A DNA stretch of 64,000 nt from Chryseobacterium sp. CY350 (lineage in GTDB: Bacteria; Bacteroidota; Bacteroidia; Flavobacteriales; Weeksellaceae). Shown piece by piece: positions 1 through 8,153 of this stretch. Position numbers and translations under genes: made by a program. The stretch is taken from positions 2,418,001-2,482,000 of the forward strand of contig NZ_CP116034.1 in assembly GCF_027945075.1 (NCBI RefSeq). Reading direction: 5' to 3'. Within the stretch, counting starts at the first letter, position 1; each line of letters begins with the position of its first letter. The notes under the pieces are model-generated. The model had not been told where the DNA came from. It saw nothing but the letters and a program-made list of their open reading frames with translations, and ran no database searches.

Positions 1-1
1 A

Positions 2-919
2 TCAAATATCGAAAAGACCTTATACAGATTACTAAAACTACAGATTACGTACATGATTTTCGTAACGCTGCTGTTTTTCTTAGATTATTTTTTTAAAATA
101 TTCGGGCTCGCCTTCTTTTCTCTGGAATGGCTGCAGAAGTTCTACTCTACTTTCGGAACAAAATATTCTGCAACCAACATTTCGACAGCTCCGCAATGGC
201 AGAATCTCGGAAATTGGTATCTTCACGAATACTCAAATGCAGATACTTTTCCTGTTGTAATGGGAAGCTTTTGGTATCTTAAAGTATATTTCATTTTAAC
301 GGTTTTCGGAGTTTTAATCCTAAAATTTTTTCCAAAACATATCAATTGGTTTATCGGAATCTGTATTGCATTAACGTTAATATTTAATATTTTTCCGGAC
401 ATTTATCCCAGCGGACAAGTAGGTTACGTAGCTTTTTATATGGCTGTCTTTCTGGTAGGAAACAGAATGCGGGGCAAAAAAATCCCGACAAAAATGATCC
501 CCGTACTTTACGGATTAGTTGCAGCCGCTTTGGCCTGGATGTTCTGGTATTACGGAAATGAAGTGTTCTTTAAAATTAATAAAAAGAAATTTCCACCGCA
601 AACAGCTTACATCATCTGGACTTTCTTTTCACTCACCACTTTATTTGTTTTTTACAACAGACTGAAAATCGCAAAAGAAAGTTTCGTCACTTATATCGGG
701 AAGAATGCGATTTTCTTTTATTTCGGACAGGGAATCAGTTCGTCACTCGTCTATTTTTTAGTCGTTCCGATGAAAGATCTAATGCCTTGGTGGGTTTTGA
801 TGATCATTATTTACATTATTAACGTTATTCTAGCGTTCGTCATAGCAACAGCATTAAAGAAATTCGATACTCTTGGATGGAATTTTTTAGAATTTTTAAG
901 AAAAAAAACCGCTCAGTAA
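2..919 (+). CDS. Acyltransferase family 3 membrane protein, C-terminal part (cut by window edge)
   Basis: The reading frame is open to the first base of the window, so the gene begins outside it; an internal Met at position 53 is not a convincing start. The visible ~305 residues hold about eight hydrophobic segments, with long aromatic-rich helices and short polar loops, ending in a basic tail (EFLRKKTAQ). This fits the C-terminal half of the acyltransferase-3 (OafA/YrhL-like) family, which moves acyl groups onto surface sugars or other envelope molecules at the inner membrane. The catalytic N-terminal His region is not in view, so the substrate cannot be suggested. A strong terminator directly follows the stop codon. 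Confidence 0.7.
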   Translation, partial: SNIEKTLYRLLKLQITYMIFVTLLFFLDYFFKIFGLAFFSLEWLQKFYSTFGTKYSATNISTAPQWQNLGNWYLHEYSNADTFPVVMGSFWYLKVYFILTVFGVLILKFFPKHINWFIGICIALTLIFNIFPDIYPSGQVGYVAFYMAVFLVGNRMRGKKIPTKMIPVLYGLVAAALAWMFWYYGNEVFFKINKKKFPPQTAYIIWTFFSLTTLFVFYNRLKIAKESFVTYIGKNAIFFYFGQGISSSLVYFLVVPMKDLMPWWVLMIIIYIINVILAFVIATALKKFDTLGWNFLEFLRKKTAQ

Positions 920-942
920 TTTACTGAGCGGCAATATTTTTT
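909..942 (+). terminator. Rho-independent terminator after the acyltransferase gene
   Basis: A perfect 11-bp stem (CCGCTCAGTAA / TTACTGAGCGG, one-base loop) overlaps the acyltransferase stop codon and is followed by a T-rich run. It lies between convergent genes (the next gene is on the minus strand). Confidence 0.85.
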
Positions 943-953
943 TACAAACAAGT

Positions 954-1187
954 TTAGTCTCTTGTTCCTCTTCCGCCACCACGTACCAGCAACGCGATTA
1001 CCACGATCAAAACAACTCCACCAATGATAAGATAGGTAGGATCCATATACCATTCTTCAGTTGTTGTAGTTTTTGTTGAGGTAGTTACAGGAACAGAATC
1101 TTGAGCCCAAGATGCGATACTGATGAACATAGCAAGCATTGTAAATGCGAATTTTTGCAAATTTTTTGTAATTAATGTAGTATTCAT
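954..1187 (-). CDS. Small membrane protein with signal peptide and one C-terminal transmembrane helix
   Basis: This 77-residue protein has an N-terminal signal-like segment ending in SIASWAQDS, a Thr-rich linker (TTSTKTTTTEE), one strongly hydrophobic helix (about residues 52-69) and a Gly/Arg tail. The layout predicts a short extracytoplasmic region tethered to the inner membrane. Similar tiny proteins are common in Chryseobacterium genomes but I know of no function. It is a single-gene unit facing the acyltransferase gene. Confidence 0.65.
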   Translation of the reverse strand: MNTTLITKNLQKFAFTMLAMFISIASWAQDSVPVTTSTKTTTTEEWYMDPTYLIIGGVVLIVVIALLVRGGGRGTRD

Positions 1188-1411
1188 GATTTAAGATTTT
1201 AATGTATTTTTTCTTAATCCAACATTATGCCACAGATGATTACGATCATATAATTCTACAAATAGAAATTCATTAGAAATAAATGATTATGTGTATTAAA
1301 ACTGCCTTACATTAGTAAAACGGTATCTTTTACAATCATTTATTTTCACACGCTTCCTCGCCCGCATGATCACTTGATTTAAGTTTAAGAACATTCAACG
1401 CCACACTCAAA

Positions 1412-1675
1412 TTAGCACAGTAAAACGCCAGTAGATGTGGGTTTATCATAACAGTTATTTGTACGGCGGCACTTCGTTACGCATTGCATTATAGTCTTGT
1501 TTACAGATGCTACAGCTGGCTTGGTATCAAATATAAGTATCTTAAGATTCTCGACTGTACTATTTGAAATCTCCTTATTTCCATCAGTTGCGTAGTACGT
1601 AGCTATAGGTTTTTCGTTTTTATCTAATACCACATTAAAATAAAAGCCTTGCCCTAACGAATTTTCTTTAAACAT
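1412..1675 (-). CDS. Unrecognised 87-residue protein with a Cys-rich C-terminus
   Basis: I do not recognise this protein. Residues 1-60 look like a compact domain (NVVLDKNEKPIATYYATDG). The last 24 residues carry four cysteines (CVTKC, NNCYD and a C-terminal GVLLC). There is no signal peptide and no membrane helix. The gene stands alone, divergent from miaE, with low-complexity AT-rich flanks. A long leader-like part followed by a Cys-rich end is compatible with a ribosomal peptide precursor or a small metal-binding protein, but no modifying enzyme or exporter lies within several kb. Confidence 0.55.
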   Translation of the reverse strand: MFKENSLGQGFYFNVVLDKNEKPIATYYATDGNKEISNSTVENLKILIFDTKPAVASVNKTIMQCVTKCRRTNNCYDKPTSTGVLLC

Positions 1676-1691
1676 TTTTGATAATCATTGT

Positions 1692-1725
1692 TTTGATCAC
1701 GATAACAAAATTTTAAATATCTTTG
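1692..1725 (+). promoter_or_regulatory. Bacteroidota-type promoter for miaE
   Basis: TTTG at 1692-1695 is followed after 22 bases by TATCTTTG at 1718-1725, an exact match to the TAnnTTTG -7 box. Predicted transcription start is about 1732, leaving a 5' leader of about 100 bases before miaE. Confidence 0.55.
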
Positions 1726-1828
1726 TTACATACAAATAGTAGATAAAAATTGGTCAAAAAGACTGAGACTAAGAAAAAGACGAACAAATTGCTTTATTAA
1801 AGAGTCTTTTAGATAAAAAATAAAAATC

Positions 1829-2410
1829 ATGTTTAAGTTGAAACTTCCCACCGATCCAAGGTGGGCAAACATTGCAGAAGACAACATTCAGGAAATTCTG
1901 ACCGATCATGCGTGGTGCGAACAAAAAGCTGCTACCAATGCTATCGGACTGATCACTATGCTGCCGGAACGTCCGGACATCGTGACCGAACTTTTGGCAA
2001 TTGCCCAGGAAGAGTTGGAACATTTCGGACAGGTTTTAGAAATTATTAAAAAACGCGGTTACACTTTTGGACGTACGAGGAAAGACGATTATGTGAACGA
2101 ATTGGTGAATTTCATTCAAAAAGGAGGACACAGAGATACTTTAATTGTTGATAAAATGCTTTTTGCAGCGATGATTGAAGCAAGAAGCTGTGAGAGATTT
2201 AAAGTTTTAACAGAAAATATTAAAGACGAAGAATTAAAAACATTTTATAAAGAATTAATGATTTCTGAAGCAAATCATTACACCACATTTATAGGTTTTG
2301 CAAGACAATTGGGTAAGCCCGAAGCAGTAAATAAGCGCTGGGAAGAATGGCTGGAGTATGAAGCTAAAATCATTAAATCTTACGGTAATAGAGAAACAAT
2401 CCACGGATAA
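1829..2410 (+). CDS. miaE: tRNA-(ms2io6A)-hydroxylase MiaE
   Basis: MiaE is a non-haem di-iron monooxygenase that hydroxylates the isopentenyl group of ms2i6A at position 37 of tRNAs reading UNN codons. The 193-residue length is right for the family. The ferritin-like four-helix bundle shows the expected carboxylate/His ligands: an early E in DHAWCEQKAA, EELEHFGQ (ExxH), a later E in MIEARSCERF, and SEANHYTTF (ExxH). MiaB, which makes its substrate precursor, is also in this window (58.1-59.5 kb). It is followed after 8 bases by the DUF502 gene, suggesting co-transcription. Confidence 0.93.
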   Translation: MFKLKLPTDPRWANIAEDNIQEILTDHAWCEQKAATNAIGLITMLPERPDIVTELLAIAQEELEHFGQVLEIIKKRGYTFGRTRKDDYVNELVNFIQKGGHRDTLIVDKMLFAAMIEARSCERFKVLTENIKDEELKTFYKELMISEANHYTTFIGFARQLGKPEAVNKRWEEWLEYEAKIIKSYGNRETIHG

Positions 2411-2418
2411 GTACAACA

Positions 2419-3036
2419 TTGAAAAAACTTACATTTGAAAATCTGACCAATTTCTTCCTGAAAAACTTCTTTCAGGGACTTTTAATTATTGGCCCCATCG
2501 GATTAACAATATTTGTAATTTGGTATGTTATCTCATCCATCGACAACATTATACCTTCTGTAGCTAGAGAAATACCGGGATTGGTATTTGTTTCAACGCT
2601 TTTAGTTACCGCAATTTTAGGGTATCTCGGAAACAAATTTGTGGTCGGTAGATTCTTTGTAGACGCCATTGATCGCGTCTTAGAAAGAACTCCGGGTATC
2701 AAACACATCTATTCACCCACAAAAGACGTAATGTCTTCATTTGTAGGTGATAAGAAAAAATTTAACGATCCTGTCTGGGTAAAAACCAATGAAAATCCGG
2801 AGATCTGGAGAATTGGCTTCCTCACGCAGAAAGATATGTCAGACGTTCATAAACATGATTTCGTTGCGGTATATCTTCCGCATTCTTACGCAATCTCGGG
2901 TTGGGTAATTGTAACCGCCGAGAAAAACATCAAGCCTGTAATTGGCATGACGGCTGCCACAGCAATGAAATTTGCAGTAAGTGGCGGTGTAGCAGGTTTT
3001 CATTCAGACGACAACGTATTTAAAGCTCCGGAGTAG
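2419..3036 (+). CDS. DUF502 family inner-membrane protein
   Basis: This 205-residue protein has two transmembrane helices near the N-terminus (about residues 18-40 and 52-72, separated by a short extracytoplasmic loop) followed by a soluble domain. The Gly-Pro start of the first helix (LLIIGPIGLTIFVIWYV), the RTPGIKHIYSPTKD segment and the SGWVIV segment are typical of DUF502. The molecular role is unknown in bacteria; a plant relative (LIKE COV) affects trafficking. It probably shares a transcript with miaE. Confidence 0.85.
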   Translation: MKKLTFENLTNFFLKNFFQGLLIIGPIGLTIFVIWYVISSIDNIIPSVAREIPGLVFVSTLLVTAILGYLGNKFVVGRFFVDAIDRVLERTPGIKHIYSPTKDVMSSFVGDKKKFNDPVWVKTNENPEIWRIGFLTQKDMSDVHKHDFVAVYLPHSYAISGWVIVTAEKNIKPVIGMTAATAMKFAVSGGVAGFHSDDNVFKAPE

Positions 3037-3113
3037 ATTTAATATAATATCAGTAGATTTGATTTCGTATCATTTCTTTCTTTAATTATTATGTTAAATC
3101 AAAATTCTTTACG

Positions 3114-4112
3114 ATGGATACAGCTCTCATGACAGTTCTGTCTATACTTCTTAATTTTTTTAATGCTAATCATTTTACTACTATGAATAATAATCCTCTT
3201 CTCAATTGTGACTACGAAAAAGGTGTGTGCGAAATTCTCGAAACACCCACTGACGAATCGTCTTCCGCTGAATTTACAACAGCAAAAACCGATAAAATCA
3301 AAATCATTTATTATACAGATCCTATCTGCTCATCTTGTTGGGGAATCGAAGCTCAACTCAGAAAATTTAAGCTGGAATATGGCGATGCCGTTGAAATTGA
3401 TTACAGAATGGGCGGACTTTTGCCTTCCTGGGATATCTACAATTCTGGTGGAATAAGCAAACCGAGTGATGTTGCAGGACATTGGGAAGAAGTAAGCCCT
3501 CATTACAAAATGCCAATCGACGGCGGAGTCTGGATTGAAGATCCTTTAAACTCTTCATATCCGCCATCAATCGCTTTCAAAGCGGCACAAATGCAGGATG
3601 AAAAGAAAGCCATCGTATTTTTACGAATTCTTCGCGAAATGGTTTTCTTAGATAAATTAAATATCACGAAAGATGAACATCTCGAAAAAGCTGCAGCTTT
3701 AGCAAAACTAGATGTTAGCCAGTGGAAAGATGATTATGAATCTAAGGCTCAAATCGAATTTAAAAAAGATCTTGATCTGGGAAAACAATTGGGCGTAAGA
3801 GGTTTTCCTACTTTGATCTTCGTTAAAGATGACGAAATGCTGGATGTTCTTTATGGTTTTAAACCTTACGAAGAATTTGAGAAGAGAGTAAAAAAGATCG
3901 ATCCTGCAACAAAGAAAAAAGACTATTCTAAAGATTGGCAAAATTTGTTTGCAGTTTACCCGACATTGACAACACAGGAATTTGCAGTACTTTCTAATAT
4001 TTCATTCGAAAAATCTCAGGAGTTTTTATTGAATTTAAATACCGAAAAAAAATTGGAAAGAAAACAAATCAAAAATGGTGATCTGTGGATTTTAAATGTA
4101 AATTCTAACTAA
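3114..4112 (+). CDS. DsbA/FrnE-family thioredoxin-fold protein
   Basis: The protein has a DsbA-type thioredoxin fold with a CxxC active site in DPICSSCWG, a helical insertion, and a cis-Pro loop (RGFPTLIF), as in the FrnE / SpxH (YjbH) branch. These act as cytosolic disulfide oxidoreductases or protease adaptors, and the CxxC favours a redox role. The start is uncertain. An ATG at 3183 gives MNNNPLLNCDYEKGVC, which resembles family N-termini better, and the extra 23 residues from 3114 may be spurious. It is followed by the monooxygenase gene after one base and then by the PatB-type gene, so the three are probably an operon. Confidence 0.8.
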   Translation: MDTALMTVLSILLNFFNANHFTTMNNNPLLNCDYEKGVCEILETPTDESSSAEFTTAKTDKIKIIYYTDPICSSCWGIEAQLRKFKLEYGDAVEIDYRMGGLLPSWDIYNSGGISKPSDVAGHWEEVSPHYKMPIDGGVWIEDPLNSSYPPSIAFKAAQMQDEKKAIVFLRILREMVFLDKLNITKDEHLEKAAALAKLDVSQWKDDYESKAQIEFKKDLDLGKQLGVRGFPTLIFVKDDEMLDVLYGFKPYEEFEKRVKKIDPATKKKDYSKDWQNLFAVYPTLTTQEFAVLSNISFEKSQEFLLNLNTEKKLERKQIKNGDLWILNVNSN

Positions 4113-4113
4113 A

Positions 4114-5199
4114 ATGAGCAAAGTTGCAATTGTAGGAGCCGGCGTTTCAGGATTAAGCATGGCCAATTATTTAGAAAAAAATAATATCGACTACCATCTT
4201 TACGAAAGACGTACAAAAGACGACTTAAAAGGTCACGGATTTATCCTGCCAAAAGAAGGAATCGAACATCTTTCAGAAATCATTGATATCAACGATCTTT
4301 ATACCAAAGGCAGTTTTCTGAAAAAATACATTCATTACTGTCATAAAGGAAACGTTCTGTCAGAGAAAGATTTAGACAATGTTTTTGTCATTTCGAGAAG
4401 CACTTTGATAGAAGTTTTAAGTCAAAACATTCCGGCTGATAAAATTTCTTACAAAAATACGCTTAATTTCACAGGTTTTACTGAAGGAAAAGCCGAACTT
4501 GAATTTGAAGATAAGACAAAATTACAGGCAGAAGTTGTCATCGCATCAGACGGTTCAAGAAGCAGAATCAGAAGAGCGATCTTTAAAGACGAAGTGATGA
4601 AAGCGGTAAGAGAAAATGAGGTAGTCAACATTATCGAAAACGAAGAAATTGCCAGTCAGATAGAAGGTAATTTTCATAAATTTCACCATGAAGATGGCGG
4701 ATTGACTTTCGGAGTTTTAAAATTGTCTCCAACCAAGATTTTATGGTATTGCCAGTTTGATACTTTTAAATACACCATTAACGAAAACGATACGCCGGAA
4801 GAAATTAAGCAATTTATGCTGACTAATTTCGGAAACTGGAATCCTTTGGTTTCTTCAATTGTCAAAGAATCAAGCTACGAAAATGCGCACATATGGAGAG
4901 TTTATGAATTGGAAAAACTGAATCCTTTTTATCACGAAAATATTGCATTTTTGGGCGATGCAGCCCATCCTTTGATTCCTTTTACAAGTCAGGGAGTAAC
5001 TTCGGCTCTGAAAGATTCTTTTATTCTTACACAGCTTTTATTAGAAAACAAAGAGCTACAGGAAACCTTTGAAAAATATGAACAGGAAAGAAAACCTGAA
5101 ATAGAAATTCACATCAAAAACGGAAGAATATTACTTGAACAGTTTTTGCTGCCAGTGAACGAACAACCAAAAGATTCTTTACCAATATCTTACAAATAA
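4114..5199 (+). CDS. FAD-dependent aromatic-type monooxygenase
   Basis: A group A flavoprotein monooxygenase of 361 residues. The N-terminal Rossmann motif GAGVSG binds the ADP part of FAD, ASDGSRSRIRR is the DG motif, and GDAAHPLIPFTSQG is the GD motif near the flavin. These enzymes use NAD(P)H and O2 to hydroxylate small, often aromatic substrates; the substrate here is not evident. It is distantly like TetX-type enzymes, but nothing specifically supports tetracycline inactivation. It sits between a FrnE-like protein and a PLP C-S lyase with 1-base gaps, so the three may serve one small-molecule or sulfur-related pathway (inference). Confidence 0.82.
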   Translation: MSKVAIVGAGVSGLSMANYLEKNNIDYHLYERRTKDDLKGHGFILPKEGIEHLSEIIDINDLYTKGSFLKKYIHYCHKGNVLSEKDLDNVFVISRSTLIEVLSQNIPADKISYKNTLNFTGFTEGKAELEFEDKTKLQAEVVIASDGSRSRIRRAIFKDEVMKAVRENEVVNIIENEEIASQIEGNFHKFHHEDGGLTFGVLKLSPTKILWYCQFDTFKYTINENDTPEEIKQFMLTNFGNWNPLVSSIVKESSYENAHIWRVYELEKLNPFYHENIAFLGDAAHPLIPFTSQGVTSALKDSFILTQLLLENKELQETFEKYEQERKPEIEIHIKNGRILLEQFLLPVNEQPKDSLPISYK

Positions 5200-5200
5200 T

Positions 5201-6358
5201 ATGTTTAATAATACAGATATAAATTTTGAGGCTCTCAAAAAAAAGGCCTACAACGGAAGATGGGCAACTTTAGAAGACGGAATTATCCCTCTTACAGCTG
5301 CCGATCCGGATTTCAGAATGTCTACCGAAATTGAGCAAGGCATTATAGAATATATAAAAGACGGATACTTGAGTTACGGTCCGTTTTCAGGATTACCTGA
5401 GTTTAAAAAAAGTGTTTCAGAACATTTTAACACAGGGAAAAACGGAAATTTCGTTCCCGAAAATATATTGGCAGTCAACAGTGCCGCAATGGGAATGTTT
5501 ATGGTTGCTAAATATGTCTTAAATCCGGGAGATGAGGCAATTATCTTTGATCCGGTTGATTTTTTATTTAAAAAAACGGTCGATGCGGTTGGCGGAGTTT
5601 TAAAACTATGTCCGGTTGATTCTCAAACAGGAGATATTGATTTTGAGACTTTGGTCTCATTAATCGGTCCAAAGACGAAATTAATCAGCATCTGCAATCC
5701 TCACAATCCGGTAGGACGAGTTTATTCTAAAGAAATTTTGAAGAAAATATCTGAAATTGCATCAGCTCATGATCTTTGGGTAATGAGTGATGAGATCTGG
5801 AGTGATATTGTTTACGATAAAAGAGAATTCAATACGTATTCATCTGTTTCTGAAGAAGCTAAAAAGAAAAGTTTTACCGTTTTTGGATTTTCAAAATCAT
5901 TTGGAATTGCAGGCTTAAGAATTGGTGCGGTTTTATGCAACGATCAGGAATTGCTGGATGATTTCACAGAAAAATCTCACTTCAATTCTACGATTGAAGG
6001 TGTTTCTACTTTGTCACAAATTGCTGCAAGTGTAGCGATAGACCGAGCAAAACCTTGGTTTAATGATTTCCTGACGCATTTACAACACAACAGAGATTTG
6101 GCTCACAGCATATTAAGCAATTCAGGGATTTTAACGCCTAATCTTCCCGAAGCCACTTTTGTTATTTTCCCAAAAATTGAAAACGGAATGTCGAGTGACC
6201 AGTTTGCTCAACACGTTTTACAGCAAGGAAAAGTCGCCATCGTTCCCGGTTCTGAACGCTGGTTCGGAAAAGGCGCAGAAGGTCATATCAGAATCTGCTT
6301 CTCTACTTCCAGAGAAATTTTGGAAGAGGGTCTGAATAGAATTATTAAAAGTTTTTAA
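5201..6358 (+). CDS. PLP-dependent aminotransferase/C-S lyase of the MalY/PatB type
   Basis: A fold-type I PLP enzyme of 385 residues. The Schiff-base lysine is K232 in FSKSFGIAGLRIG, and SICNPHNPVGR and MSDEIWSDIVYD are the cofactor-binding segments. DEIWSD and the early PLTAADPDF segment are typical of the MalY/PatB group, which cleaves cystathionine and cysteine conjugates to pyruvate, ammonia and a thiol. Pure aminotransferase activity is also possible. It is the last gene of the three-gene run and is followed by a terminator. Confidence 0.8.
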   Translation: MFNNTDINFEALKKKAYNGRWATLEDGIIPLTAADPDFRMSTEIEQGIIEYIKDGYLSYGPFSGLPEFKKSVSEHFNTGKNGNFVPENILAVNSAAMGMFMVAKYVLNPGDEAIIFDPVDFLFKKTVDAVGGVLKLCPVDSQTGDIDFETLVSLIGPKTKLISICNPHNPVGRVYSKEILKKISEIASAHDLWVMSDEIWSDIVYDKREFNTYSSVSEEAKKKSFTVFGFSKSFGIAGLRIGAVLCNDQELLDDFTEKSHFNSTIEGVSTLSQIAASVAIDRAKPWFNDFLTHLQHNRDLAHSILSNSGILTPNLPEATFVIFPKIENGMSSDQFAQHVLQQGKVAIVPGSERWFGKGAEGHIRICFSTSREILEEGLNRIIKSF

Positions 6359-6373
6359 TTAATTCTAAAAATT

Positions 6374-6412
6374 AAAATGGTGTAACATCTTGAGATTTTA
6401 CACCATTTTTTT
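6374..6412 (+). terminator. Rho-independent terminator after the PatB-like gene
   Basis: An 11-bp stem (AAATGGTGTAA / TTACACCATTT, 12-base loop) is followed by a T-run. Two further small hairpins lie at 6422-6442 (perfect 9-bp arms, GAATAGGAT) and 6454-6466 (GTCCC/GGGAC), before the convergent sugar dehydrogenase gene. Confidence 0.8.
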
Positions 6413-6471
6413 GTTATTTATGAATAGGATTATATCCTATTCTTTGTTAAATCGTCCCTTCGGGACTGAAA

Positions 6472-7671
6472 TTATTTCTTAGAGACTTTGTAAAGTTTTC
6501 CGCTGTCGGTAATCCCATAAAGATTACCATCAGAACCATTCAAAACATCTCTGAATCTTTCTTTTTGATCTAAAAGCAATCGTTCTTCACCGACCACTTT
6601 ATTGTCTTTCATCACGATTCTGTTGATGTGTTGTCCGCTCAAACAGGCGATAAAAAGATTGTTTTTCCATTCCTCTATATTTCCTGTGTAGAAAGTCACT
6701 CCACTTGGTGAAACTACAGGATCCCAATAGTAAACAGGCTGTTCTGTTCCTTCTTTTTGAGTGGTTCCATTGTTAATTTTCTGTCCGGAATACTCAATTC
6801 CATAAGTAACATCTCCCCAACCATAATTTTTTCCTGGTTTTATTAAGTTAATTTCATCTCCACCTCGCGGCCCCATTTCGATGTCCCAAAGATTTCCTGA
6901 AGGATCAATTGCCATACCTTGCGGGTTTCTGATTCCATATGCATAAATTTCAGGTTTAAATCCAGATTTTCCAACGAACGGATTTCCGGGAGCCGGTTTT
7001 CCATCTCTTGTAATTTTTAAAATTTTACCTAAGTAATTATCAGTTTTCTGGGCGTAAACTCTTGTTTCTTTATCTGATCTTTCGCCTGTACTTACAAACA
7101 GATTTCCGTCTTTATCAAAAACAAGGCGGCTTCCGTAATGTTTATCACCATCATAAGTAGGTGTCGCTCTGAAGATTACTTGCACCTGAGAAATACTTTT
7201 TATATCTGCAGATAATTTTCCCTTGCCGACCGCAGTGTGATTTCCGTCTCCAGAAGGTTCAGAAAAAGAAAAATAGATCATTTGATTTGTCTTAAAATCA
7301 GGATCTAAAGCCACATCAAGCATTCCACCCTGACCTTTATCGTCAACTTTAGGAAAACCTTCAATTTTAGAAACCTGTTTGCCATCCGCAGAAACGAGAT
7401 TGATAAAACCGGATTTTTCCGTGATCAAAAATTTTCCGTCTGGCAAATTGATAATTCCCCAGGGTTTTCCTAAGTCTTTATTTAAAATTTCAATATTGTA
7501 AGGTGTGGTTGTTTTAACAGCTTTTATTCGGGTTTGCCCTTCAAAAGCAGGTTTATAATCTGTATTTGCTTTTTCCTGTGTCGCGGCCGGCTCGCTAGGT
7601 TTCCCTTTTCCCTGACATGAAACGATCATCGTAGCAGAAACTAAAAAAACGGGTAGGAGTATTTTTTTCAT
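6472..7671 (-). CDS. PQQ-dependent sugar dehydrogenase-like lipoprotein (GSDH family)
   Basis: The N-terminus is a lipoprotein signal with lipobox SATMIVSC at about residues 12-19. The rest is a six-bladed beta-propeller of the soluble glucose/sorbosone dehydrogenase family. Family hallmarks seen are PWGIINLPDG, GGMLDVALDPDF, SRLVFDKDGNLFVSTGE, GIRNPQGMAIDPSG and EMGPRGGDEINLI. Such proteins bind PQQ and Ca2+ and oxidise aldose sugars, but Bacteroidota members are often uncharacterised and some may not use PQQ. It probably faces the periplasm as a membrane-anchored protein. It is transcribed alone, divergent from the blaI-like gene. Confidence 0.85.
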   Translation of the reverse strand: MKKILLPVFLVSATMIVSCQGKGKPSEPAATQEKANTDYKPAFEGQTRIKAVKTTTPYNIEILNKDLGKPWGIINLPDGKFLITEKSGFINLVSADGKQVSKIEGFPKVDDKGQGGMLDVALDPDFKTNQMIYFSFSEPSGDGNHTAVGKGKLSADIKSISQVQVIFRATPTYDGDKHYGSRLVFDKDGNLFVSTGERSDKETRVYAQKTDNYLGKILKITRDGKPAPGNPFVGKSGFKPEIYAYGIRNPQGMAIDPSGNLWDIEMGPRGGDEINLIKPGKNYGWGDVTYGIEYSGQKINNGTTQKEGTEQPVYYWDPVVSPSGVTFYTGNIEEWKNNLFIACLSGQHINRIVMKDNKVVGEERLLLDQKERFRDVLNGSDGNLYGITDSGKLYKVSKK

Positions 7672-7722
7672 AAATAATATTTAGTTGGTTATGAGATGAA
7701 TGTAAAAATAATGCCATAAAAA

Positions 7723-7758
7723 TTTGCTCAGTTAAATTTTTATTCTACATTTGTAGAA
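7723..7758 (+). promoter_or_regulatory. blaI-type promoter with operator overlapping the -7 box
   Basis: TTTG at 7723-7726, then 19 bases, then TACATTTG at 7746-7753, is an exact Bacteroidota promoter. The -7 box lies inside a palindrome, TTCTACATTTGTAGAA (7743-7758, 7-bp arms, 2-base spacer), which matches the TACA/TGTA core of BlaI/MecI boxes. A half-site GTAGAAC lies at 7773-7779 next to the start codon. Repressor binding here would block initiation, so autorepression is expected. Confidence 0.75.
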
Positions 7759-7779
7759 CTAAATATAAATAAGTAGAAC

Positions 7780-8151
7780 ATGAAAGAAATAAAGCTTACA
7801 GATTCAGAAGAAGTCATAATGGAAATGCTTTGGGAAAAAGAGAAACTTTTTATGAAAGAGATTTTAGAATCTTATCCTGAACCAAAACCAGCATCTACAA
7901 CAGTCGCAACATTGCTGAAGAGAATGCAGAACAAAGATCTTGTGGGATACAAACTGTATGGAAATTCAAGAGAATATTTTCCTAAGGTTGCCAAAAGTGA
8001 ATATTTCAAGGAAGAAATGACTTCTATGATTGACCGATTTTTCAACAGTTCGGTGACTCAGTTTGCATCGTTTTTTACTTCCAATACAAAATTGAGTCAA
8101 AAGCAGTTAAAAGAACTTCGTGAAATTATCGACAAAGAAATAAAAGAATAG
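7780..8151 (+). CDS. BlaI/MecI/CopY-family repressor
   Basis: A winged-helix repressor of 123 residues with the family pattern: LTDSEEVIMEMLWEK at the N-terminus, the recognition helix region STTVATLLKRMQNKDLVGY (about residues 39-57), and a C-terminal dimerisation helix. In known systems a partner M56 protease senses a signal (such as a beta-lactam) and triggers cleavage of the repressor. The partner gene starts 2 bases downstream. The operator described at 7743-7758 supports autoregulation. The regulated targets here are unknown beyond this operon; no beta-lactamase gene is nearby. Confidence 0.92.
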   Translation: MKEIKLTDSEEVIMEMLWEKEKLFMKEILESYPEPKPASTTVATLLKRMQNKDLVGYKLYGNSREYFPKVAKSEYFKEEMTSMIDRFFNSSVTQFASFFTSNTKLSQKQLKELREIIDKEIKE

Positions 8152-8153
8152 CC

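Noticed and set aside
1769..2023. 84-codon frame antisense to miaE
   Set aside because: A shadow of the clear miaE coding frame.
4114..5199. Tetracycline-inactivating TetX-type enzyme
   Set aside because: Only general group A monooxygenase motifs are visible; no TetX-specific feature can be pointed to.
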